Below, piece after piece: positions 43,001 through 51,702 of a stretch of DNA of 64,000 nt. The notes beneath the pieces were generated by a model that was not told the origin of the DNA, ran no database searches, and saw only the letters and a list, made by a program, of their open reading frames with translations. Every line of letters begins with the position of its first letter. Positions within the stretch are counted from its first letter, which is position 1. The DNA lies in assembly GCF_025717535.1 (NCBI RefSeq), contig NZ_JAJIRO010000001.1, forward strand, positions 558,001 through 622,000, in the 5' to 3' direction. Source of the stretch: Paucibacter sp. Y2R2-4. GTDB taxonomy: Bacteria; Pseudomonadota; Gammaproteobacteria; Burkholderiales; Burkholderiaceae_C. Both the position numbers and the translations under genes were made by a program.

Positions 43001-43175
43001 CGATCTCGGGCGAGGCACCGGGATAGTCCAGCTGCACCACCACGGTCGGAAAGTCGATATTGGGGAATTGGTCCACCGACAGCCGTTGATAGCTGAACAG
43101 GCCCAAGACCACAAAGGCCAGCATGACCATCACGGCCATGACGGGGTTTTGAATCGAAACGCGGGTGAACCACAT
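40017..43175 (-). CDS. RND multidrug efflux pump, permease subunit
   Basis: A 1052-residue inner-membrane proton/drug antiporter of the HAE-1 (AcrB/MdtB) type. It has 12 expected membrane segments, two large periplasmic loops and the transmembrane Asp pair in GLLIDDAIVVREN needed for proton flow. The ATG at 43175 begins MWFTRVSIQNPVMAVMVM. It follows the adaptor gene by 16 bases. The substrate cannot be told from sequence; MdtB-, OqxB- and MexF-like types all remain possible. Confidence 0.94.
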   Translation of the reverse strand: MWFTRVSIQNPVMAVMVMLAFVVLGLFSYQRLSVDQFPNIDFPTVVVQLDYPGASPEIVESEVTKKVEEAVNTVAGINTLTSRSYEGASVVIIEFNLDVDGRKAAEDVREKVALMRPTLRDEVKDPRISRFDPQSTPIFNVAVLSDDGQRSTQELTTWATQVLQKRLENVRGVGSVSVVGGLQRQVQLRLRPQAMESLGVTVDQVLAAVKSENQELPLGSIRSAEQERVVQINARLKKPEDFRDIVVARKVGNSVKLWQVADVVDGPQEVESLALYNGQRTVLLSVQKSQGENTIEVVDGLMRALKEAAPITPKGIKTEINRDNSRAIRVSVANVQRTLFEGAALTVLIVFLFLNSWRSTVITGLTLPIALIGTFLFMYLFGFTINNITMMALSLCVGLLIDDAIVVRENIVRHVAMGASPKQAALDGTAEIGLAVLATTLSIVAVFLPIGFMGGIVGKFFHEFGITIVAAVLISMFVSFTLDPMLSSVWHDPQAHGVHRGPPVTLYDKTLGRITLKFDDFTEWLSEAYQKILSWSLAHKGATLGIALASFLFSFVLLGGVGKEFVPKADLSETQINFYTPVGSSLEVTEARAKQIDLLLRELPEVRYTVTTINSGFAAGKMYGAIYVRLVDRKDRQRSVADLAQPIREKLATVPGITVTNIGQTDLGGGKSLQFSIQGTDLGELERLSKQVQAELIKIPGLVDLDTTLKPNKPTVSIEVKRDAAADVGLNVNALATSLRTLFAGTTVGNWRAPDGENYDVVVRLGPDGRNALSDLQRLPLNVAPAADGSARVVRLSQVADVQASTGPNQINRRDMSREITIDANALGRSSGEVSADIKAVLDGIAFPPGYRYSFGGSTKNMNESFQYAVGALGLAVVFIYMILASQFKSFLQPLALMSSLPLTLIGVILALLMFRSTLNMFSIIGIVMLMGLVTKNAILLIDFAIRSRQGEHAHGVDAEPMGREQALLHAAKVRLRPILMTTLAMVFGMVPLAFALSEGSEQRAPMGQAVIGGVITSSLLTLVVVPVIYCYLDDLAVWAKRRWSGNRIAGE

Positions 43176-43191
43176 GGCGAGCGCCCTCGCC

Positions 43192-44325
43192 TCAGCGCGA
43201 TGCAGCCGAAGCTGCTGGCGCCGGCAATTTCACCAGCGTGCCATCCGCCACTTGGCCGGCCGCACCCGACAAGAGCAAATCGCCCACCGCAGCGCCCGAC
43301 ACAATCTCGACCACCGGCTGCCCCGCCACTTCACCGCTGCGCCCCAGGGTCACAGGCAGTGAGCGAGTCTTGCCGTCCAAAATTTGCAGCACATAAGGCC
43401 GCGCCTTTTCCACGCGCACCGCGCTCGGTGGCACGACCAGGCCTTCGGCTTCATCCAACAAGATGCGACCCCGAGCGAACATGCCATGACGCAGGCCCGG
43501 CTGGCCTTGCACCTTCAAATAGACCAACACCGAGCGCGAACCCGCCTGGGCCGCCGGGTTGATGCGCGCCAGTTGCGCCGGCACCTCGGCCGACAGGCCA
43601 TCGACCGAGAGCAGCGCTTGGGCGCCCGGCTTCAAGCCTGCCGCCAATTCCGCGGGTATCGCGGCTTCCAGTTCCATCTGCGTCAGATTGACGATCTCCA
43701 GGATGCGGCCATCGATCGCCACCCGTTCACCCGGCTGAGCCAAGCGCTGCGAGACCTGGCCCGAGATCGGCGCAATCAGAGCCGCGTCGCCCTGCGACTT
43801 ACGCGCCAACTCCACCGCAGCTTTAGCGGCCAAAAAACTGGCCTCGGCACCGGCGGCGCTGGCCACCGCAGTATCCAAAGCCGTGGCCGAAATAAAGCCT
43901 TGCGACACCAGGGCCCGGTTGTTATCCAGGGTGCGCCGAGCAATGTCCACTTGCGACTTGGCAGCCGAGGCGTTTTGCTCGGCCTGCTTCAAACGCCAAT
44001 CCAGCTCCGAGGTCTCCAGCCGGCCCAGCATTTGGCCGGCTCGCACCGCATCGCCCTCGCGCACCGTCAACTGAGCCAGTTCGGCTGCCACCTTGGCCTT
44101 GATCATGGCGGTCTCGACCGCCCGCAAACTGCCTGAGATTTCCAAGCTGCCGGCGAATCGCTGGCGCTGCACACGCAGCACATCAATGTCCGCCAAGGCC
44201 AGACCCGCGGCCGCCTTGGACGTCACAGGCGCTGGCGCCTGACGGCCCTTCAACCATTTCATCCCCGCCCCCGCCACCACGGCCACTGCCAGCACCGCAA
44301 GCGTCACTTTCAACCAAGGCTTCAT
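43192..44325 (-). CDS. RND efflux periplasmic adaptor (HlyD/MFP family)
   Basis: A 377-residue adaptor that joins the RND pump to TolC. It starts [17 protein letters not shown], one N-terminal membrane anchor, followed by the barrel-sandwich hybrid ([21 protein letters not shown]), a helical hairpin and the beta-barrel ([19 protein letters not shown]). The ATG at 44325 was chosen because the upstream frame codes for no family sequence. It lies between tetR and the pump gene. Confidence 0.93.
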   Translation of the reverse strand: MKPWLKVTLAVLAVAVVAGAGMKWLKGRQAPAPVTSKAAAGLALADIDVLRVQRQRFAGSLEISGSLRAVETAMIKAKVAAELAQLTVREGDAVRAGQMLGRLETSELDWRLKQAEQNASAAKSQVDIARRTLDNNRALVSQGFISATALDTAVASAAGAEASFLAAKAAVELARKSQGDAALIAPISGQVSQRLAQPGERVAIDGRILEIVNLTQMELEAAIPAELAAGLKPGAQALLSVDGLSAEVPAQLARINPAAQAGSRSVLVYLKVQGQPGLRHGMFARGRILLDEAEGLVVPPSAVRVEKARPYVLQILDGKTRSLPVTLGRSGEVAGQPVVEIVSGAAVGDLLLSGAAGQVADGTLVKLPAPAASAASR

Positions 44326-44368
44326 CGCACAGAAACTTTCGCAAAAAACGTAGGAGGGAGGAGAAGTC

Positions 44369-45007
44369 TCAAAGTCCTGCCGGCTCGGCCAAGAGGCCGC
44401 GCAAGACCAGATCCATTTGCACCGCCAGCACGGCGGGCGCGTCGATTGTGGGGCCATGCAGGCGGCAAGCACCCAGGGAGTGTTCGTAAAGAATCATGTG
44501 CAACATCGGCCCGATCAAGACATGCACCGTCTCGGCCGGCGGCACCGCACGGAACTCACCGCTGCGAATGCCGCGCTCGATCAGGCCCGCCAGCAAGCGA
44601 TGTATCGGTTGCACCACCTCGTCTACATAAAAGCGCGCCAAGTCCGGAAAGTTGCGCGCCTCGGCCATCATGATCTTGGTGATGCCGCCGGCCGGGCCCA
44701 GGCCGACCTGCTCCCACCACGCTTTCATCACATGGCTCAATAAATCGCTCACCCGGCCTTGGTGCTGAGCCGCCAACTCCACCGCCTCGGCGATGCGTGC
44801 GGACAGGTTCTCGCGCACCACCGCCTTGAACAGCTCTTCTTTGCTGGGGTAGTAGAGATAAAGCGTGCCTTTGGAAACCCCAGCGCGGGCAGCCACTTCC
44901 TCAGAACGCGTGGCCGCAAAGCCCTTCTCGACAAACAAGGCGAGCGCCGCCGCCAGCAACTCCTGCGGGCGGGCTTCTTTGCGTCTTTGACGGGGGGCGG
45001 TGCTCAA
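44369..45007 (-). CDS. TetR-family repressor of the efflux operon
   Basis: A 212-residue regulator with an N-terminal helix-turn-helix ([28 protein letters not shown]) and a ligand domain. It is the first gene of the efflux cluster and probably represses it together with itself; the substrate of the pump would be the inducer. The start is TTG at 45007; an in-frame stop closes off anything further upstream and there is no early ATG. An inverted repeat lies 22 bases before it. Confidence 0.9.
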   Translation of the reverse strand: MSTAPRQRRKEARPQELLAAALALFVEKGFAATRSEEVAARAGVSKGTLYLYYPSKEELFKAVVRENLSARIAEAVELAAQHQGRVSDLLSHVMKAWWEQVGLGPAGGITKIMMAEARNFPDLARFYVDEVVQPIHRLLAGLIERGIRSGEFRAVPPAETVHVLIGPMLHMILYEHSLGACRLHGPTIDAPAVLAVQMDLVLRGLLAEPAGL

Positions 45008-45028
45008 CAGCTGCGTGGCGCGATGGCG

Positions 45029-45050
45029 TTAATGACTAACTGGTCAGTAA
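45029..45050. promoter_or_regulatory. Probable TetR operator upstream of the efflux cluster
   Basis: Arms TTAATGAC and GTCAGTAA (one mismatch) around TAACTG. It lies just before the tetR start, in the gap to uppP, and has the size and shape of an AcrR/TetR site. Confidence 0.55.
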
Positions 45051-45168
45051 TGTATGCGCCCCGCATCAAGCCGGTCAAGCCAGTCAAACCATGAGCTCAG
45101 GCACTGCCGCCGAGTGCGGTCACACGCGGCGGCTATCATCGCGGCCATTCATTTTGAGGGAGTAGCGT

Positions 45169-45993
45169 TTGGACGCCATTTTGCTGATCAAGGCCGCCAT
45201 CATGGGCATCGTCGAAGGCCTGACCGAGTTTTTGCCGATTTCCAGTACCGGCCATTTGATCCTGGCCGGTTCTCTGCTCGGCTTTGATGACGCCAAGAGC
45301 AAGGTGTTTGACATCGCCATCCAAACCGGCGCCATCTTTGCCGTCATCCTGGTCTACAGCCAACGCCTGCGCGAAGTGGCCGCCGGCCTGGGTTCGGACG
45401 CACGGGCGCGCCGCTTTGTGATCAATGTGGCCATTGGCTTCTTCCCGGCCGTGGTGCTGGGCCTGCTGTTCGGCAAGGCCATCAAGGCGCATCTCTTCAC
45501 CCCGACCGTGGTGGCCACCACCTTCATTCTGGGCGGCTTCATCATTTTGTGGGCCGAGCGTCGTCAACAAGCCGAGGTTCGCATCCAGACGGTCGACGAT
45601 ATGAGCCCCCTGGATGCGCTGAAGGTCGGCGTCATTCAATGCTTGGCCATGGTGCCCGGCACCAGCCGCTCGGGCTCCACCATCATCGGCGGCATGTTGA
45701 TGGGCCTGTCACGCAAGGCGGCCACAGATTTCTCGTTCTTCTTGGCCATTCCGACGCTGATCGGCGCTGGCGCCTACAGCCTCTACAAAGAGCGCGCCCT
45801 GCTGAGCAGCGCCGACATTCCGATGTTCGGCGTGGGCCTGCTGTTCTCCTTCATCAGCGCTTGGATCTGCGTGCGCTGGCTGCTGCGCTATATCTCCAGC
45901 CACAGCTTCGTGCCCTTTGCTTACTACCGCATCGCCTTCGGCATCGTGGTGCTGGCCACCGCTTGGAGCGGCTTGGTGGTGTGGGCGGACTGA
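45169..45993 (+). CDS. uppP: Undecaprenyl-diphosphatase UppP (BacA)
   Basis: Recycles the lipid carrier undecaprenyl diphosphate for cell-wall synthesis; confers bacitracin tolerance. The 274-residue membrane protein has both family motifs, [18 protein letters not shown] and [13 protein letters not shown]. The start is TTG at 45169, with AGGGAG about nine bases upstream. It diverges from the tetR-efflux operon. Confidence 0.94.
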   Translation: MDAILLIKAAIMGIVEGLTEFLPISSTGHLILAGSLLGFDDAKSKVFDIAIQTGAIFAVILVYSQRLREVAAGLGSDARARRFVINVAIGFFPAVVLGLLFGKAIKAHLFTPTVVATTFILGGFIILWAERRQQAEVRIQTVDDMSPLDALKVGVIQCLAMVPGTSRSGSTIIGGMLMGLSRKAATDFSFFLAIPTLIGAGAYSLYKERALLSSADIPMFGVGLLFSFISAWICVRWLLRYISSHSFVPFAYYRIAFGIVVLATAWSGLVVWAD

Positions 45994-46065
45994 TCGCCCC
46001 TGCAGGCGCCAGCCTTTGAGAGGTGAGCAGTCAGCCGGCTTCAGCCTCAAAGCTAAAATGTCCGC

Positions 46066-46869
46066 ATGACGATCACGATCAAAACTGGCGCCGACATTGC
46101 AGCGCTGCGCATAGCCGGCCGATTGGCCTCCGAGGTTCTCGACATGCTGACGCCGCATGTCAAACCCGGCATCACCACCGAAGCGCTCGACAAGCTGGCA
46201 CATGACTACATCGTCAATGTGCAAGGCGCGATCCCGGCGCCGTTGAACTACCAACCACCGGGCTACACGCCCTACCCCAAGTCCATCTGCACTTCGGTCA
46301 ATGATGTGATATGCCACGGCATCCCGGATGGCCGCGCCTTGAAGAACGGTGACATCGTCAATATCGACGTCACCGTCATCAAAGACGGCTGGCATGGCGA
46401 CACCAGCCGCATGTTTGTGGTCGGCGAAGGCTCGATCGCCGCCAAGCGCTTGTGCGCCCTCACCTACGAAGCGATGTGGAAGGGCATTGCCAAGGTCAAG
46501 CCCGGCGCCCATCTGGGCGATATCGGCCATGCGATTCAAACCTTCGTCGAAAACGCCGGCTTCTCGGTGGTGCGCGAGTTCTGCGGCCACGGCATCGGCC
46601 AGGTCTTCCACGAAGAGCCGCAAGTGCTGCATTACGGCCGCCCCGGCACGCTGGACGTCTTGGTGCCCGGCATGGTCTTCACCATCGAGCCCATGGTGAA
46701 CGCCGGCCAACGCCATATGCGCGAGCACAACGACGGCTGGACCATCAAGACCAAGGATCGTTCGCTCTCGGCCCAGTGGGAACACACTTTGGTGGTGACT
46801 GAAACCGGCTACGAGGTCTTCACCTTGTCGGACGGCAGCCCGCCACCGCCTGCCTTCATCAACACCTGA
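46066..46869 (+). CDS. map: Methionine aminopeptidase Map
   Basis: Removes the initiator Met from new proteins. The 267-residue protein has the five metal ligands of type I enzymes: Asp in NIDVTVIKDGWHGDTS (two), His in CGHGIGQVFHEEP, and the two Glu in FTIEPMV and SAQWEHTLVV. Start and length are normal. glnD starts four bases after its stop, as in many proteobacteria (map-glnD). Confidence 0.96.
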   Translation: MTITIKTGADIAALRIAGRLASEVLDMLTPHVKPGITTEALDKLAHDYIVNVQGAIPAPLNYQPPGYTPYPKSICTSVNDVICHGIPDGRALKNGDIVNIDVTVIKDGWHGDTSRMFVVGEGSIAAKRLCALTYEAMWKGIAKVKPGAHLGDIGHAIQTFVENAGFSVVREFCGHGIGQVFHEEPQVLHYGRPGTLDVLVPGMVFTIEPMVNAGQRHMREHNDGWTIKTKDRSLSAQWEHTLVVTETGYEVFTLSDGSPPPPAFINT

Positions 46870-46873
46870 TCTG

Positions 46874-49492
46874 ATGGGCAGCCAGGCCTTGCCAGAGTCA
46901 GTGCCCCCACAGCCCAGCCTTGCGGAATTGCGCCAGGGTTTCAAGGCCGGCAAGCTGGCCTTGATCAACGCCTTCCGCGCCGGACCGCCCACACAACTGG
47001 CCGCTTCTCGGCTGCTGCGCCAACTGGCCCGTCATGTCGACGGCTATCTGCAGCAGTTGTGGGCGCGTGCAGAAATGCCGGCCGGCGCATGCCTGGTGGC
47101 CGTGGGAGGCTATGGTCGCGCCGAGCTGTTCCCGCATTCCGATGTGGATGTGTTGGTGCTGCTGCCCGACGGCGTCGAAGCCCACACCAATTGCCCGGTC
47201 AAAGCCGCGATCGAGGCCTTCATCACCTCCTGCTGGGACATCGGCCTGGAGATCGGCTCCTCGGTCCGCACCTTGGGCGAATGCGTTCAAGAAGCGGCGG
47301 GCGATGTCACTGTACAAACCGCCTTGTTGGAAGCTCGGCTGCTGGCCGGCAAACGCGCCCAGTTCAAGCTGATGGAACAGGCGCTGATGGCTGCCATGGA
47401 CGCCAGCGCTTTTTTGCGCGCCAAGACCCTGGAAGCCCAGCAGCGCCACACCAAGTACGACGACACGCCCTACTCGCTCGAGCCCAATTGCAAGGAAAGC
47501 CCCGGCGGCTTGCGCGATCTGCAGGTGCTGATCTGGATCGCCCGCGCTGCTGGCCTGGGCAAGACCTGGAAGGCCTTGGCCGACCGCGGCCTGATCACCG
47601 CCTTTGAAAGCCGGCAGCTGCAGCGCAACGAGGGTTTGCTGAAGCTGATTCGCGCGCGCCTGCACAGCGTGGCCGGGCGGCGCGAAGACCGGCTGGTCTT
47701 TGACTTGCAAAACGCCGTGGCCGAGAGCTTTGGCTACCAGGCCAGTCAGGGCCATCGGGCCTCCGAGGTGCTGATGCGGCGCTACTACTGGGCGGCCAAG
47801 GCGGTCACCCAGCTGAATCAGATCTTGCTGCTGAACCTGGAAGAACAGGTCAATGGCTCGCAGCAACAGCTGATGCGGCGCATTGACCATCACTTCCTCG
47901 ACCGCGCCGGCATGCTGGAGGTGGCAAGCGATGACCTCTACCAGCGCGAACCGCACGCCATCCTGCGCACCTTCTTGGTCTATCAACAAACGCCGGGCAT
48001 CAAGGGTCTCTCGGCCCGCACCCTGCGTGCGCTCTACAACGCGCGCGAGTGGATGAACAGCGCCTTCCGGCGCGACCCGGCCAATCGCGCCACCTTCATG
48101 CAGATCTTGCGCCAGTCCGAAGGGCAAACGCATGCGATGCGTCTGATGAATCAGACCTCGGTGCTGGGGCGTTATTTGTGGGTGTTCCGCAGCATCGTCG
48201 GGCAGATGCAGCATGATCTGTTCCACGTCTACACGGTGGACCAACACATCCTGATGGTGCTGCGCAATGTGCGGCGCTTCTTCATCCCAGAGCATGCGCA
48301 CGAGTACCCGTTTTGCTCACAGCTGGCAGCGCAATGGGACAAGCCGGAGTTGCTCTATATTGCGGCGCTCTTCCATGATGTGGCCAAAGGCCGAGGCGGC
48401 GACCACTCGGATCTGGGCGCGGTGGAAACGCGACGTTTCTGCCGCGATCACAGCCTGAGCAAGGAAGACACCGAGTTGGCCGTCTTTCTGGTGCAGCATC
48501 ACCTGACGCTCTCCAGGGTGGCGCAAAAAGAAGACCTCTCCGATCCCGATGTGATCCAGCGCTTCACCCAAAAAATGGGCGATGCGCGCCACCTCACCGC
48601 GCTCTATTTGCTGACGGTGGCCGATATCCGCGGCACCAGCCCCAAGGTCTGGAATGCCTGGAAGAGCAAGCTGCTGGAAGACCTCTACCGCATCAGCCTG
48701 CGCGCACTGGGCGGCGCACAACCGAATCTGACGGCGGACATCGAGGCCCGCAAACAAGAGGCCCGTCAAGCGCTGGCCTTGCATTCCATGCTGCCCGGCA
48801 CCGAAGCGGAACTGTGGGAGACCTTGCAGCTCAGCTACTTTGCTCGCCACGAAGCCAGCGATTTGGCCTGGCATGCGCGCTCGCTGTGGCGCCATGTGCA
48901 ATCCGACAAACCCATCGTGCGCGCGCGCCCCTCGCCCATCGGCGAAGGGCTGCAAGTCTTGGTCTACTCGCCCGATGCGCAGGACTTGTTCGCTCGCATT
49001 TGCGGTTACTTCGACGGCGCTGGTTTCAACATCCTGGACGCCAAGGTGCACACCACCCGCCAGGGCTTCGCACTCGACACCTTCCAGGTGTTGAGCCCTG
49101 ACTTGGACTTGCATCACCGCGACCTGGTCTCCTTGGTCGAAGCCAAACTGACCCAGGCCTTGATGACGGACGGCCCATTGCCCGAGCCGCGTCGCGGGCG
49201 CCTGTCCCGTCGCGTCAAGTCCTTCCCCTTCACACCGCGGATTGCGCTGCGTCCGGACGAGCGCGCCCAACATTGGCTGCTGTCCATCAGCACCAGTGAC
49301 CGCGCCGGCTTGCTGTACGCGATTGCCCGCGTGCTGGCGCGCCACGGCATCAATCTGCAGTTAGCCAAAATCTCCACCCTGGGTGAACGGGTGGAGGACA
49401 CTTTCTTGGTCGACGGCGCGGCGCTGCAGCACAACAAGGCGCAGCTGCAGATCGAGAGCGAGTTGCTGGACGCCGTCTCGCTGCAGTTATGA
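46874..49492 (+). CDS. glnD: Bifunctional uridylyltransferase/uridylyl-removing enzyme GlnD
   Basis: The nitrogen sensor that modifies PII (GlnB/GlnK). The 872-residue protein has a nucleotidyltransferase domain with GGYGRAELFPHSDVDV (about 78-93, metal Asp 90 and 92), an HD phosphohydrolase domain with ALFHDVAKGRGGDHS (His-Asp at about 501-502), and two C-terminal ACT domains that bind glutamine. The start overlaps nothing and follows map by four bases; its end overlaps mnmH by four. Confidence 0.96.
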   Translation: MGSQALPESVPPQPSLAELRQGFKAGKLALINAFRAGPPTQLAASRLLRQLARHVDGYLQQLWARAEMPAGACLVAVGGYGRAELFPHSDVDVLVLLPDGVEAHTNCPVKAAIEAFITSCWDIGLEIGSSVRTLGECVQEAAGDVTVQTALLEARLLAGKRAQFKLMEQALMAAMDASAFLRAKTLEAQQRHTKYDDTPYSLEPNCKESPGGLRDLQVLIWIARAAGLGKTWKALADRGLITAFESRQLQRNEGLLKLIRARLHSVAGRREDRLVFDLQNAVAESFGYQASQGHRASEVLMRRYYWAAKAVTQLNQILLLNLEEQVNGSQQQLMRRIDHHFLDRAGMLEVASDDLYQREPHAILRTFLVYQQTPGIKGLSARTLRALYNAREWMNSAFRRDPANRATFMQILRQSEGQTHAMRLMNQTSVLGRYLWVFRSIVGQMQHDLFHVYTVDQHILMVLRNVRRFFIPEHAHEYPFCSQLAAQWDKPELLYIAALFHDVAKGRGGDHSDLGAVETRRFCRDHSLSKEDTELAVFLVQHHLTLSRVAQKEDLSDPDVIQRFTQKMGDARHLTALYLLTVADIRGTSPKVWNAWKSKLLEDLYRISLRALGGAQPNLTADIEARKQEARQALALHSMLPGTEAELWETLQLSYFARHEASDLAWHARSLWRHVQSDKPIVRARPSPIGEGLQVLVYSPDAQDLFARICGYFDGAGFNILDAKVHTTRQGFALDTFQVLSPDLDLHHRDLVSLVEAKLTQALMTDGPLPEPRRGRLSRRVKSFPFTPRIALRPDERAQHWLLSISTSDRAGLLYAIARVLARHGINLQLAKISTLGERVEDTFLVDGAALQHNKAQLQIESELLDAVSLQL

Positions 49493-50586
49493 AGCCACCA
49501 TCCATCCTGATTGAGGTTCAGCAAGCCCTGGCTCAGCTGAGCGAGTTTGACGCCATCATCGATGTGCGCTCGCCGGCCGAGTTTGCGGAAGACCATATGC
49601 CCGGCGCGCTCAACTGGCCGGTGCTGGACAACGAAGAGCGCCACCGGGTCGGCCTGCTCTACAAGAGCTCGCCTTTTGAGGCCCGCAAGATTGGCGCGGC
49701 CCTGGTCGCGCGCAATATCGCCCGCCATCTGGACGAGCATGCCGAACCTTTGTCGCGCGGCTGGCGGCCCTTGGTGTACTGCTGGCGAGGCGGCCAGCGC
49801 TCGGGCGCCATGACTTGGTTCTTGGGTCAGATTGGCTTCAAAGCGCGCCAACTGCAAGGTGGCTACAAGGCCTACCGAGCCCAGGTGCGTGAGACCTTGG
49901 AGACCCAGCCTCAGGGCTTGCAGTTCCACGTCTTGTGTGGCCGCACCGGCACCGGCAAGACGCGACTCTTGCATGCACTGGAACGACTTGGCGCGCAGGT
50001 GCTGGACCTAGAAGGCATGGCCTTGCATCGCGGCTCGGTGCTGGGCGCATTGCCGGATCAGCCGCAGCCCAGCCAGAAGCGCTTTGACAGCCTGCTGTGG
50101 CAGCGATTCCTCAGTTTCGACCCGGCCCGACCAGTGTTTGTGGAAAGCGAGAGCCGCAAGATCGGCCAGCTGCGCATGCCGGCCGCGCTGTATGAAGCGC
50201 TGCGCGACAGCCAGCATCTTTACTGGCTGCAGATGGATGAGGACGCGCGGGTGCAATTGCTGCTGCAAGACTATGCGCATTTCATGACCCAAGCCGAGCA
50301 GTTCTGCGCCAGGCTAGATGCATTGATTCCGATGCGCGGGCATGAACGCGTCAAACGTTGGCAAGCGCAGGCCCGCAGCGGCGACTGGGCCAGCGCCTTC
50401 CGCGAGCTGATGGTGGAGCACTACGACCCGGGCTATGAACGCTCTTTGGCCAACCATTACCCTCAATTGGCCCAGGCTCAGCGTCTGCAGCTCAAGGATG
50501 CTGGGGACGCGGCCCTGGAGGCCTGTGCGCACGAAATGCTGAAAAGCTTGGTCCCGGCGGAACATCCGATTTCAGGGCAAGATTGA
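49489..50586 (+). CDS. mnmH: tRNA 2-selenouridine synthase MnmH (SelU/YbbB)
   Basis: Replaces the sulfur of 2-thiouridine at the wobble position of tRNAs by selenium through a geranylated intermediate. The 365-residue protein has an N-terminal rhodanese domain (DVRSPAEFAEDHMPGALNWPV, active Cys at about 98 in VYCWRGGQRSG) and a P-loop domain with GRTGTGKT (about 151-158). The start overlaps the glnD stop (ATGA). selD and selA are not in the window. Confidence 0.94.
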   Translation: MKPPSILIEVQQALAQLSEFDAIIDVRSPAEFAEDHMPGALNWPVLDNEERHRVGLLYKSSPFEARKIGAALVARNIARHLDEHAEPLSRGWRPLVYCWRGGQRSGAMTWFLGQIGFKARQLQGGYKAYRAQVRETLETQPQGLQFHVLCGRTGTGKTRLLHALERLGAQVLDLEGMALHRGSVLGALPDQPQPSQKRFDSLLWQRFLSFDPARPVFVESESRKIGQLRMPAALYEALRDSQHLYWLQMDEDARVQLLLQDYAHFMTQAEQFCARLDALIPMRGHERVKRWQAQARSGDWASAFRELMVEHYDPGYERSLANHYPQLAQAQRLQLKDAGDAALEACAHEMLKSLVPAEHPISGQD

Positions 50587-50668
50587 GGCAAACAGGTGTT
50601 TGTCTTGATGCCCATCAAGGCCTTGCTCATGCGAGCATGAGAACATTTCTGTTGAAACTCGAGACCCC

Positions 50669-51451
50669 ATGCAATTTCTACAAACCGAGAAGGCACTTCA
50701 GCAATCGCGCCAATTTGGCGTGAAGCCGATCCCTTTGCTGCGCCCCTTGGGTTGGCTGGCGCGCGGCTGGTCTGATCTGCTGCGCTGCCCCGGTCCATCG
50801 CTGGCGCATGGCCTGATCTTGGCCTTGATTGGGGTTGCGATCTTCTTTCTGGCCCGCCATCGCTTTTGGCTCCTGGCCGGCGCCTTCAGCGGCTTTTTGC
50901 TGGTGGCGCCGATTCTGGCTACCGGGCTCTACGTCATTAGCCGAGATTTAGAGCGCGGCCTGAAACCCAGTTTTTCCACCGTACTGCGCGCTTGGCGGCC
51001 TCGCGACGGCCGCTTGGTGGTGTTTGGTGTGCTGCTGGCCTTTGCCGGCACCGGCTGGGTCATGACCTCGGCCTCGCTGGTCACCGGATTCACCAGCACG
51101 CCCATCCATGAGCCGATGGACTTCTTGCGCCATGTGGTGCTGAACGAAGAGTCGCATCTGTTTGAGGCCTGGTTGGCGCTCGGCGCCTTGCTGGCGGCGC
51201 CGATGTTTGCCTCCACCATGATTGCGGTGCCGCTGCTGCTGGACCGCCAAATTGGTGTGCTGGGCGCCGTGTTCACCAGCTGGCGCGTGGTGATGGAGTA
51301 CCCCGCGCCGGTGGCCCTGTGGGCCGCCTTGATCATGCTGCTGACCCTGGCCGGCATGGCCTCGCTGATGCTGGGCTTCATCGTTGTGATGCCCTGGTTG
51401 GGCCACGCCAGCTGGCACGCTTACCGCGACCTGGTCTCCACCCGAGACTGA
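50669..51451 (+). CDS. DUF2189 membrane protein
   Basis: A 260-residue inner-membrane protein with about six hydrophobic segments, starting MQFLQTEKALQQSRQF and matching DUF2189 in the loop RDLERGLKPSFSTVLRAW and the Asp/Arg pair in LLDRQIGVLGAVFTSW. The function is unknown. It lies 82 bases after mnmH, and 32 bases before the next small membrane protein; a transcript with it is likely. Confidence 0.82.
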   Translation: MQFLQTEKALQQSRQFGVKPIPLLRPLGWLARGWSDLLRCPGPSLAHGLILALIGVAIFFLARHRFWLLAGAFSGFLLVAPILATGLYVISRDLERGLKPSFSTVLRAWRPRDGRLVVFGVLLAFAGTGWVMTSASLVTGFTSTPIHEPMDFLRHVVLNEESHLFEAWLALGALLAAPMFASTMIAVPLLLDRQIGVLGAVFTSWRVVMEYPAPVALWAALIMLLTLAGMASLMLGFIVVMPWLGHASWHAYRDLVSTRD

Positions 51452-51483
51452 ATCAAACGCCAAGAACCACGAGACGCCGCAGG

Positions 51484-51702
51484 ATGTTTGGATACAGCGA
51501 ACAAGAAATCGCCCAAATGGGGCTGACTTGGGGCGTCGGCGCCTTCATGCTGTACATGGTGTTCATCATCTTGCAGCTGGCCCGAGAGTCCAAGGCGGGC
51601 CGCTTCGGCACCTTCATTCTCTTGCTGGGCTTGGGCTTCGGCCTGGTGGGCTTTTTGGCCAAGGGCGTGATCAAGTGGTTCATGTCGGGCCTGGGCTCAT
51701 GA
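51484..51702 (+). CDS. DUF2788 small membrane protein
   Basis: A 72-residue protein, MFGYSEQEIAQMGLTWG at the start, with two hydrophobic segments (FMLYMVFIILQLA and TFILLLGLGFGLVGFL) joined by a basic turn. It matches the DUF2788 family, whose function is unknown. The start of the YitT-like gene overlaps its stop (ATGA), so the two are coupled. Confidence 0.8.
   Translation: MFGYSEQEIAQMGLTWGVGAFMLYMVFIILQLARESKAGRFGTFILLLGLGFGLVGFLAKGVIKWFMSGLGS

Noticed and set aside
46898-48301. 467-codon open frame opposite glnD
   Set aside because: Runs antisense to a complete, well-recognised glnD. High-G+C codon use creates such frames.
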